Of a stretch of DNA of 64,000 nucleotides, positions 7,439 through 13,798 are shown one piece after another. The notes under the pieces were generated by a model, which saw only the letters and a program-made list of their open reading frames with translations, did no database searches and had not been told where the DNA came from. The position numbers and the translations under genes were made by a program. Position 1 is the stretch's first letter, and each line of letters starts with the position of its first letter. Source of the stretch: Bacillota bacterium (GTDB lineage: Bacteria > Bacillota > Clostridia > Acetivibrionales > JAEZXR01); the NCBI GenBank assembly GCA_023419605.1, contig JAEZXR010000020.1, positions 1-64,000 on the forward strand, read 5' to 3'.

Positions 7439-7490
7439 AAACGGTCTCCAAAACCGTAAGTTGCGGGTTCGAGTCCTGTCTCCCCTGCCA
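7439..7490 (+). tRNA. 3' part of tRNA-Trp, probable attachment site of an integrated element
   Basis: The sequence contains the anticodon arm ACGGT-CTCCAAA-ACCGT (anticodon CCA, Trp), a T arm with the TTCGAGT loop, the acceptor half CTCCCCT, the discriminator G and an encoded CCA. The matching 5' acceptor AGGGGAG and the D arm are absent upstream, so it is not a working gene. A 3' tRNA fragment at the junction of AT-rich mobile DNA is what integration into a tRNA gene leaves at the distal end. The intact tRNA-Trp and the integrase should lie left of the window. Confidence 0.82.
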
Positions 7491-7494
7491 GATG

Positions 7495-7528
7495 AAAAGC
7501 TTGAAGCTAAAAGGTTTCAAGCTTTTTT
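7495..7528 (+). terminator. Former terminator of the tRNA-Trp gene
   Basis: Stem AAAAGCTTGAA/TTCAAGCTTTT with a 10-base loop, running into a T tract five bases after the encoded CCA. It presumably ended the original tRNA transcript. Confidence 0.75.
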
Positions 7529-7629
7529 ACTGTTCTTGAAACAGGTAGTATTATCTTCCTGTGTGATATATCGTAAATGTAAAAAGTGTGAGCTTAAGAT
7601 TATTTATACAATATGTAGGGTGTGAGAAT

Positions 7630-8709
7630 GTGAATAAAATTTCAATAATAAAACAATATGCCGATAAAATCATCGAAAATATGGCGTCTGCGGAGGAACG
7701 TAAAAACGCATATATTCATACTTATGGTGTCGCTCAATGTTGTTCAATAATTGCCGGAAGAAGAGGATTAAATCCCGAACTTGCATATATTAGCGGACTT
7801 TTACATGATATTTATGCTTATTATACCGGAAGCTACTTATGTCACGCCCAAAGCGGTGCGGATATGGCTCGTTCGGCAATCAGAAATATGAATGTTTTTT
7901 CGGATGATGAAAAAACAATTATTTTATCAGCAATTTTCCATCACTCTAACAAAGAGCTTATCCATGATGCATACGATGAAGTTTTAAAAGATGCAGATAT
8001 TTTACAGCCTTTTTTAAACGACTCATGTTTTCGTGTATTTTATCTTGCTGTCCCACGTCTTAATAAAATGGTTGATGAATTTAAAATTGCTGCAACGCCT
8101 ATCGAATATGGACGAGAACAAGAAAAATCAACGAAAAAAACATTTAAAAAATCAGTATTTGCTGATATTGCGGAGGAATTCGCTGCAAAAAACATATGTG
8201 GTGAAAAAGACAGTAAGATTTATATGGATATTATCAAGTATTATCCTGAGGCGGCTGCCTTTGACGAACTAAAAAATAGTTGGTGTGCCGCTTTTGTCTA
8301 TCATTGTGCATTAAAAGCCGGGATGGAACTTCCTATTCGACAACCACCATTTAAATATAGATTTGCAGGGGTAGGGACGTGGTATGAATGGGGCAAAGCC
8401 AATGGTTTTTGTTTTTATGAAAAAGGTGGATTTGTACCTTCGAGAGGTGATATTGTTATTTATAATAATATTGTTTTTCCAGATAACAAACCAAAAGATA
8501 GTGCATGGCATGACCATATCGGTGTAGTCCTTTCATGTGAAAGTGAATTTCTTGTTGTTGCGGAAGGCAATATAAACAACCAGAATGTTTCAGGAGTTAT
8601 AAAAAGAAGACGTGACAATACAATTGGTTGTTTTGTAAGAATACCTGATGATTATAAATACGACGGCTGGAAATGTGATTACAAGACATATTTAGTACAC
8701 ACAGTATAA
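7630..8709 (+). CDS. HD-domain and CHAP-domain fusion protein
   Basis: A 359-residue protein with two domains. Residues 1 to about 170 look like an HD metal-dependent phosphohydrolase: His30, the His59-Asp60 pair in SGLLHDIY, His104-His105 and Asp123. Residues about 210-359 look like a CHAP amidohydrolase: catalytic Cys219 in NSWCAAFVYH, the GDIVIYNN strand, and His296 in WHDHIGVVLS. CHAP domains normally cut peptidoglycan peptides, but there is no signal peptide or wall-binding domain here, so its target is unclear. The start is a GTG at 7630 with AGGGTG upstream. A terminator follows at 8754. The combination of an intracellular HD domain with CHAP is unusual. Confidence 0.75.
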   Translation: MNKISIIKQYADKIIENMASAEERKNAYIHTYGVAQCCSIIAGRRGLNPELAYISGLLHDIYAYYTGSYLCHAQSGADMARSAIRNMNVFSDDEKTIILSAIFHHSNKELIHDAYDEVLKDADILQPFLNDSCFRVFYLAVPRLNKMVDEFKIAATPIEYGREQEKSTKKTFKKSVFADIAEEFAAKNICGEKDSKIYMDIIKYYPEAAAFDELKNSWCAAFVYHCALKAGMELPIRQPPFKYRFAGVGTWYEWGKANGFCFYEKGGFVPSRGDIVIYNNIVFPDNKPKDSAWHDHIGVVLSCESEFLVVAEGNINNQNVSGVIKRRRDNTIGCFVRIPDDYKYDGWKCDYKTYLVHTV

Positions 8710-8753
8710 GAGTTGGTTTGCTATCTTTATGCTGCTTATTGTAGATGTATACT

Positions 8754-8782
8754 GCCCTGGGTTCTGACCCGGGGCTTTATTT
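8754..8782 (+). terminator. Terminator after the HD-CHAP gene
   Basis: GCCCTGGGT/ACCCGGGGC with one wobble and a TCTG loop, followed by TTTATTT. Confidence 0.8.
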
Positions 8783-8959
8783 GGTACTATAAAAGCGTAG
8801 ATGCTGTACACTAAGAATCGGTGTTGAGCATTTGCGCTTATTATTTTACAATGAGGGAGTAATTGGCCTGACGGGGGGCTTATTGGATTATTACATCCGT
8901 CATAAAAACTGTCAGCCATCCCTTGTTGTAAGCATTCGATTAAGCAGGTTGAAACCCAT

Positions 8960-9433
8960 ATGGGCTTTCGCGTAACGAACCAAAAAGAAGTGAATAAGAC
9001 CCTGCAATCTATTTTAACACAGATGCAGGAAATCGCAAGCTGCCTGCCGGAGTATGAAGTAGTTCGAGCCATGCCGGGCGTCGGTGAGGTACTCGCTCCA
9101 AGGCTCATTGCTGAAATTGGAGATGTTAGACGGTTTCATAGTGGCAGCGCATTGATTGCTTACGCCGGCATTGATGCTCCTCCTTATGAATCAGGAACTT
9201 TTGTGGGGACGAAGCGACGAATATCAAAACGAGGCTCCTCTCTTTTGCGCAAAACAGGGTATGAAGTTATGAAATGTCTGAAAACCGTCAAGCCGACTCA
9301 AGACGCAGCAGTCTACCTTTACATGATGAAAAAGGAATCTGAAGGCAAAGCCAAAAAAGTTGCAAAAATTGCGGCTTTGAACAAGTTTCTGAAAATCTAT
9401 TATGCCCGGGTAACCGAGGTGTATCAAGCTTAA
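8960..9433 (+). pseudogene. 5'-truncated IS110-family transposase
   Basis: The product matches the C-terminal Transposase_20 half of IS110/IS116/IS902 transposases: VRAMPGVGEVLAPRLIAEIG, then FHSGSALIAYAGIDAPPYES, then KRGSSLLRKTGYEVMK with the expected Ser. The N-terminal DEDD catalytic domain, about 200 residues in full proteins, is missing. The frame is open upstream only to a stop at 8903, and the preceding 120 bases encode nothing like it. It is an inactive remnant. IS110 elements have no long inverted repeats, so the ends cannot be set. Confidence 0.8.
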
Positions 9434-9526
9434 CGACACAATATTATATGAACTATAGGCTAATTTTAAATTTCTAATTGGCCTATTTGTCATGCCTTAA
9501 AATACAAACACATCATTTTAAAATTT

Positions 9527-9568
9527 GCTGAGAAAGCTCTTGACTTTTCTTAGCAGGTTTTTTTGCCA
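9527..9568 (+). terminator. Rho-independent terminator
   Basis: Arms GCTGAGAAA and TTTCTTAGC (one G-T wobble), then AGG and a run of seven T. It lies downstream of the transposase remnant and may be the terminator of a gene now lost. Confidence 0.55.
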
Positions 9569-9717
9569 GGGCTTCAACCGGATATAAAATATTGTCCTTT
9601 CTGCAAGGGGGATCGTAGGAATCTTTATGTAGAAAAGCTCTGGTAACAAGATTTCGAGAAGCCAAGACGGAGATGGAACAGACAGTTTCACAAAATTATC
9701 TAAGGACACTTAGGGCA

Positions 9718-9764
9718 ATTAAGTTTAATATGGGTTTATTATAATAGCCCATATTAAACTTAAT
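9718..9764. repeat. 17-bp perfect inverted repeat
   Basis: Perfect arms (9718-9734 and 9748-9764) with core AAGTTTAATATGGG around a 13-base loop, 13 bases beyond the stop codon of the minus-strand His-rich ORF. The position fits a terminator for that gene, although the T tract is poor. Confidence 0.55.
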
Positions 9765-9776
9765 ATAACTCAAATG

Positions 9777-9989
9777 TTAATAACCATATGGACGCCCATC
9801 GCAGTGACCGGAATGGTGTCCGAGATGGTGCCCAAAATGGTGGAAGTGATGGTGAATGTGGTGGTGGAAATGATGGAATCCATCAACGGGCATTACGGGA
9901 AACTCGGCTTTTTGAGCGTATGGAGTATGGCAAGGATTCATAGGTGCGTTGTTATCAAAGAAATCTTGCATGGCGAAATCTCTTTTCAT
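9777..9989 (-). CDS. Small His-rich, possibly metal-binding protein
   Basis: A 70-residue protein beginning MKRDFAMQDFFDNNAPMNPC. Residues 39-65 are dominated by His (HHFHHHIHHHFHHFGHHLGH), ending GRPYGY. Such tails bind nickel, zinc or copper in other bacterial proteins; that is an inference here. His codons alternate between CAT and CAC, and the N-terminal part has ordinary protein composition, which favours a real gene over the overlapping plus-strand ORF. The ribosome binding site is weak (AAAAAAG). A perfect 18-bp palindrome lies upstream at 10029-10046 and a hairpin lies past the stop. Confidence 0.5.
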   Translation of the reverse strand: MKRDFAMQDFFDNNAPMNPCHTPYAQKAEFPVMPVDGFHHFHHHIHHHFHHFGHHLGHHSGHCDGRPYGY

Positions 9990-10028
9990 AAACTTTTTTA
10001 TTTATATTATTATGTATACTATAGTGAA

Positions 10029-10046
10029 GTGGTTACATGTAACCAC
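10029..10046. promoter_or_regulatory. 18-bp perfect palindrome, candidate operator
   Basis: GTGGTTACA/TGTAACCAC without spacer, 40 bases upstream of the His-rich ORF start on the minus strand. A TATACT-like element lies beside it at 10014-10019. Such a palindrome would suit a dimeric metal- or ligand-responsive repressor. No regulator gene is adjacent. Confidence 0.5.
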
Positions 10047-10264
10047 GAATTTGGAAAAGCCATATTTGAGATTGAAGGAGCATGAGAAATTCCTTATTTC
10101 TAAAATTTTAGAGGCTGGAAGAAAAATAAAAACACATTTCCTTAGACTTGCGTTGAAAGGAGAGGTATTTATGGCTATGGGGCTGTTTATTCAAATACAG
10201 TAATGATCTCGATGGGCATGCAAAATCGCTGGGGGAAGAGTAAAATTTCGGAGCCTTCAAAAGT

Positions 10265-10295
10265 AAATAAGGCAGAGGATGACCCTGCCTTATTT
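10265..10295. terminator. Symmetric terminator at the intron 5' junction
   Basis: Perfect 11-bp stem AAATAAGGCAG/CTGCCTTATTT with a 9-base loop, seven bases before the intron's first base. Removing the intron would place it a few bases beyond the amidase stop codon on the minus strand, so it was probably the amidase terminator. Class C group II introns insert downstream of such hairpins. Confidence 0.75.
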
Positions 10296-10301
10296 TATGA
10301 T

Positions 10302-12205
10302 GTGCGCCCGGCATGGGCGCAATCTAACGGGTGAAAGTCCCGAGTGTGGGTTGATAGTGCCAAGCACATAGCCGAGAGCAAGGGTGTCCATCGTGAGGTG
10401 GAATCTGAAGGAAGCTGGAGGCAAACTTCCGGTCTGACGCACAGAAACTACATCAGGCATATATATGCTGGGTAAGGTTGCATTTCAAACTGAAGCCCCA
10501 AACTATCCGGAAGCATATGGTGTAAATGTAGCAGATAGATGGAAGGAAAGATTGCGTTCTTACCTGGGGAGGTCTCATGGACGTGTGAAAACAGAGTATG
10601 AAACACGGTTGAAACAAGATTTATCATGAGAAGTCAGCAGATACCGTAGTACTCCCGGCAGTCGACGGCAGGGAGGAAGGGTTGAACCATGGGAGGTGAA
10701 AGTTAATGAAAGTTACTGATAAAGAAATAAAGTACTGCCAACCCCGAAAGGAGGGCTCACTGCAAAAGGATAGCTCGGGAAGTGAAAGATATGCAGGAGT
10801 GTACGATTCTTTGAAGATAGCTGAAAACAACATCACCAATGCAGACAAGTCGAAGGAAGGATTACTTGAGAGAATAATGGAGAAAGACAATCTGAACAAA
10901 GCGTTTAAGAGGGTTAAATCCAACAAAGGTGCTCACGGAGTTGATGGGATGGAGGTAGATGAACTTCTGCAATATCTTAAAGACAATGGAGACCAGCTCA
11001 AAGAGTCCATCCTAGAGGGTAAATACCGTCCAAACCCCGTCAGAAGAGTAGAAATACCCAAAGAAGACGGAAAACAGAAAAGAAAATTGGGAATACCCAC
11101 AGCAGTCGACCGAGTTATACAGCAAGCGATAGCCCAAGTATTGACGCCAATATTCGAGAAGCAATTTTCAGACAACAGTTATGGGTTCAGACCCAAACGG
11201 AGTGCACACGACGCTATCAAGAAATGCCAGGAGAATATACAACAAGGATACAAATATACTGTAGACCTGGATTTGGAGAAGTTCTTTGATACAGTGAATC
11301 AAAGCAAACTGATTGAAGTACTATCAAGGACAATAAAGGATGGGCGGGTAATATCGCTCATCCATAAATACTTGAGGGCAGGAGTTATTGTCAGACACAA
11401 GTACGAGGATACGGAAATCGGGGTACCTCAGGGAGGGCCGTTAAGTCCGATACTCAGCAACATCATGCTGACGGAATTGGATAGGGAACTGGAAAGAAGG
11501 GGACATCGGTTTGTCCGTTATGCGGATGACCTCATTATCCTAAGCAAAAGTAAAAGGAGTGCCAAGCGTACCCTTGAGAAGATAATACCCTTTATAGAAG
11601 AGAGACTGTTCCTAAAGGTAAACAGGGACAAAACGGTGGTTGACTACGTGGGGAAGATAAAATTCCTGGGATTCGCATTTTACCAGCACAAAGGCAATGC
11701 AAGAGTCAGAATTCATCCGAAAGCCATTACGAAAATGAAGAAAAGGATCAAGGAACTGACAGCAAGAAGTAATGGAATGAACAATGATGACAGGATAAAG
11801 GGACTGAAAAGCTATATTATGGGGTGGATTAACTACTTCAAAATAGCAGATATGAAGAACCTACTGCTTGAAACGGATGAATGGATGAGAAGACGGATTC
11901 GTATGGTCCACTGGAAACAATGGAAGAAAGTAAAAACCCGATTCAAGATGCTGCAGACTCTTGGAATTTACAAGCAAAAAGCCTGGGAATATGCGAACAC
12001 AAGAAAAGGCTACTGGAGAATATCCAACAGCCCGATACTTACCAAATCTCTTAATAATGATACTTTGAAGGGATTTGGATATATGTTCTTTTCTGATTAT
12101 CATCGACAAGTCACAGCGTAAACTATGGAACCGCCGTATACCGAACGGTACGTACGGTGGTGTGGAAGGTCGGCTGCTAAAATAATTAGCAGCCTCCTAT
12201 CCGAT
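10302..12205 (+). mobile_element. Group II intron, complete
   Basis: The 5' end GTGCGCCCGGCATGGGCGC is a typical group II start with the first paired helix. The ORF-containing domain follows. After the ORF comes a domain V hairpin (about 12130-12161, ACCGCCGTATACC-GAAC-GGTACGTACGGTGGT in two arms) and a domain VI stem (GGCTGCTAA/TTAGCAGCC), ending CCTATCCGAT. Intact RNA ends and an intact reverse transcriptase suggest it could be active. The lack of an endonuclease domain and the position just past a terminator hairpin favour class C. Exact ends are estimates to within a few bases. Confidence 0.85.
10706..12121 (+). CDS. ltrA: Group II intron reverse transcriptase/maturase
   Basis: A 471-residue intron-encoded protein. 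It helps its intron fold for splicing and copies it into DNA during retrohoming. The reverse transcriptase motifs are in order: SNKGAHGVDGM, then DNSYGFRPKRSAHDAI, then VDLDLEKFFDTVN, then VPQGGPLSPILSNIML and the catalytic YADD at residues 272-275. A maturase domain follows (LKSYIMGWINYFKIADMK), with the C-terminal NTRKGYWRISNSP signature. There is no HNH endonuclease domain. The start has GGGAGG nine bases upstream. No frameshift is seen. Confidence 0.95.
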   Translation: MKVTDKEIKYCQPRKEGSLQKDSSGSERYAGVYDSLKIAENNITNADKSKEGLLERIMEKDNLNKAFKRVKSNKGAHGVDGMEVDELLQYLKDNGDQLKESILEGKYRPNPVRRVEIPKEDGKQKRKLGIPTAVDRVIQQAIAQVLTPIFEKQFSDNSYGFRPKRSAHDAIKKCQENIQQGYKYTVDLDLEKFFDTVNQSKLIEVLSRTIKDGRVISLIHKYLRAGVIVRHKYEDTEIGVPQGGPLSPILSNIMLTELDRELERRGHRFVRYADDLIILSKSKRSAKRTLEKIIPFIEERLFLKVNRDKTVVDYVGKIKFLGFAFYQHKGNARVRIHPKAITKMKKRIKELTARSNGMNNDDRIKGLKSYIMGWINYFKIADMKNLLLETDEWMRRRIRMVHWKQWKKVKTRFKMLQTLGIYKQKAWEYANTRKGYWRISNSPILTKSLNNDTLKGFGYMFFSDYHRQVTA

Positions 12206-12208
12206 TTC

Positions 12209-12724
12209 TTAGTATGCAGCTATTGCGGTAGCTATCGCTGTGGCGATCTTGTCCAAATTGTTAACGATCCAGGTTGCATCTTGTGCGTTATCATGGAATC
12301 CAACTTCAATTATAACTGCAGGGGCAGTGGTGCTGTTTAGCTCCTGATACGTTGTAGAAGCTTTGATACCTCTGTTTGGTCGGCTGGTATCAATTTTCAT
12401 TATCTCTGACTGTACCAGATTGGCAATTCTTTTGCCGTTAGTAGAAGTTGTGTAATACCATGTCTCAGTTCCTCTGGCAGTACCGGTGGCAGCATTTGAA
12501 TGCAATGCGATGTGCAGATCCACACCGTAATTGTTGGAGGCTGCAATTCTTTGAGCCAGAGTAAGGGTATTATTTCCTCCATAAACAGTGTGTCCTGCAG
12601 CTCTTAGTTTAGTTACCAGTTTGTCGGATAGCTGCTGCATCCGGCTAGCCTCAGAACCGTATGTGCCTACACCGATGTTCTCTGTTTGGCTGGACGGAGA
12701 TACGTAAACTTTACGAGTTGCCAT
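12209..12724 (-). CDS. N-acetylmuramoyl-L-alanine amidase (Amidase_3)
   Basis: A 171-residue zinc amidase that cleaves the bond between N-acetylmuramic acid and L-alanine in peptidoglycan. It consists only of the catalytic domain. Visible signatures are YVSPSSQTEN at the N-terminus, His75 in IALHSNA, the GTETWYYT strand, and APAVIIEVGFHDN with Glu140. There is no signal peptide or wall-binding module, so it may be released by lysis or non-classically, as for phage endolysins. The ATG at 12724 is preferred; a GTG at 12733 is too close to the AAAGG site. The antisense group II intron begins three bases past its stop codon and cuts it off from its terminator. Confidence 0.88.
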   Translation of the reverse strand: MATRKVYVSPSSQTENIGVGTYGSEASRMQQLSDKLVTKLRAAGHTVYGGNNTLTLAQRIAASNNYGVDLHIALHSNAATGTARGTETWYYTTSTNGKRIANLVQSEIMKIDTSRPNRGIKASTTYQELNSTTAPAVIIEVGFHDNAQDATWIVNNLDKIATAIATAIAAY

Positions 12725-12733
12725 AAATTTCAC

Positions 12734-13334
12734 TTACCTTTCATTTTTAAAGTAAGGTTAGAGCGGCCACTGCTTCCTTCAATTTAAAAGGAAATTTAGG
12801 TTAAGCATTTACAACCTTGATTAAAAAAATTGAATAGTAGAGGCTGGAAGGACGCGAGTGATGAAACCTATATTCGTTGAATCTTCTATTGAGCGAGTTA
12901 AAACAAAAAATTGACAAATGGCAAGAAATGTTTTATAATGTTATAAAATGGGTTAATATTAAATAAATGTAAAGTGATGTCCATAAATTGAACAGAACAG
13001 TTAGAAGAGGATGGATGTAAAAGTACTTATAGGCGGTTGATCGTTGGAGGGGCACGTTAGCTGCTGGTGAGGAATATAGACGAAAACTGCGATAGCTTAT
13101 CAAAAAAGGTAAGTGAGAGGGCGAAGCTGTCGAATTGGTTTACATAACAGTGAAATGCCCAAGCATTTGAAGGAAATTTATATTTCTAGAATTCTATACT
13201 ACTTTTCAAGGGAAAAGCCTATCTTATACCGAGTAAAAAGAGAATCTTTATAACCTCATCGGGATTAAAAAAATTTACAGCCAGTAATTTACCTGCCACC
13301 ACTCTATTATGCAAACATAGGGAGGATGGTCAAA
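12734..13334. other. Amidase upstream region and PKS operon leader
   Basis: No supported gene lies here. The left part (12734-12910) must hold the amidase promoter on the minus strand. From about 12946 the plus strand is the untranslated leader of the polyketide operon, with several G-rich stretches (about 13040-13130) that could fold. I could not match it to a known riboswitch or T-box consensus. Confidence 0.5.
12911..12939 (+). promoter_or_regulatory. Perfect consensus sigma-A promoter of the PKS operon leader
   Basis: TTGACA (12911-12916), exactly 17 bases, TATAAT (12934-12939). It is the only strong plus-strand promoter seen between the intron and the polyketide genes, about 860 bases before the first PKS start. 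Such a strong site probably needs a second layer of control, which the leader elements could supply. Confidence 0.75.
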
Positions 13335-13496
13335 ATGAACGATAGATCAAATAAAAAGCTGTTTGTGAGAAGACTTGCCACTATCGAGATAGAGTTGAGG
13401 AAAGCGATTAAAAATTCAAGCGCCAGGAAAACCATAGGCTATGAACAGGTTATCCTGGCTTCAAAAAAGCTTTTTGAAACCTATCATCATTCCTAA
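13335..13496 (+). CDS. Spo0E-like small protein in the PKS leader
   Basis: A 53-codon ORF with an excellent GGGAGGATGG site nine bases upstream. The product has the two-helix plan of Spo0E-family aspartyl-phosphate phosphatases: LATIEIELRKAIKNSS, a short turn, then VILASKKLFETYHHS. These dephosphorylate Spo0A and delay sporulation. The signature Ser-Gln-x-Leu-Asp motif reads SKKLF here, so the catalytic Asp is missing and activity is doubtful. It lies in the transcribed leader of the polyketide operon. Confidence 0.5.
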   Translation: MNDRSNKKLFVRRLATIEIELRKAIKNSSARKTIGYEQVILASKKLFETYHHS

Positions 13497-13553
13497 CCAC
13501 ATTACTGTCATTATAAGTGCATTTAAGGGTACTGGTGTACGGAGCATTTTATA

Positions 13554-13581
13554 CTGTCAGTCCTATGTCAAGGACTGACAG
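13554..13581 (+). repeat. 11-bp perfect inverted repeat in the leader
   Basis: CTGTCAGTCCT/AGGACTGACAG with a 6-base loop and no T run behind it. In RNA it forms a stable hairpin and in DNA it is a good dimer site. It could be an operator or the landing hairpin of an antitermination factor. Confidence 0.6.
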
Positions 13582-13686
13582 TCGGGAAGCTGAATTCATT
13601 GAACGAATCAGTACTTCATGATTTAACCGAATAGAGCCTCAATTCAACCCCTTAAAGAAGTGATATCCTAAGAAACAGTGACTATC

Positions 13687-13731
13687 AAAACCATGATGAA
13701 ATTGGCAGTGCTATTCACACATGGTTTTTTT
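13687..13731 (+). terminator. Terminator-like hairpin upstream of the PKS genes
   Basis: Stem AAAACCATG/CATGGTTTT with a 24-base loop, running into further T residues (seven T in all). It lies about 70 bases before the first PKS start codon. It would stop leader transcripts unless bypassed, so it may act as an attenuator. Confidence 0.55.
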
Positions 13732-13798
13732 CGTAAGTAATTATGTTAAGAGGCATTAGTATTGTTGTGAAAAAACAGATTGAAGGGAGGTCAATCGA

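Larger units (their letters stand above)
9434..9776. other. Intergenic stretch with two hairpins
   Basis: No supported gene lies between the transposase remnant and the His-rich ORF. It contains a terminator-like hairpin (9527-9568) and a 17-bp perfect inverted repeat (9718-9764), both listed separately. The minus-strand ORF across 9518-9709 has no recognisable content. Confidence 0.5.
13497..13798 (+). other. Leader between the small ORF and the first PKS gene
   Basis: Three hundred non-coding bases carry a perfect 11-bp inverted repeat (13554-13581), a terminator-like hairpin (13687-13731) and the PKS ribosome binding site AAGGGAGG (about 13783-13790), which is 8 bases from the TTG start. 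Confidence 0.6.

Noticed and set aside
7428..7625. 65-codon plus-strand ORF
   Set aside because: It covers the tRNA-Trp fragment and its terminator, so it is not a protein gene.
9774..10085. 103-codon plus-strand ORF opposite the His-rich gene
   Set aside because: Its Met/Val-rich repeats are the complement of CAT/CAC codons, there is no ribosome binding site, and the start lies in the hairpin region.
9949..10203. 84-codon plus-strand ORF with a hydrophobic start
   Set aside because: There is no ribosome binding site at its start and it overlaps the His-rich gene start and the palindrome. The good AGGAGAGG site inside it leads only to a ten-codon frame.
12946..13330. Riboswitch or T-box in the PKS leader
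   Set aside because: I found no T-box TGGNACCGCG-type sequence and no recognisable core of the cobalamin, SAM or c-di-GMP riboswitches. An undescribed structure cannot be excluded.
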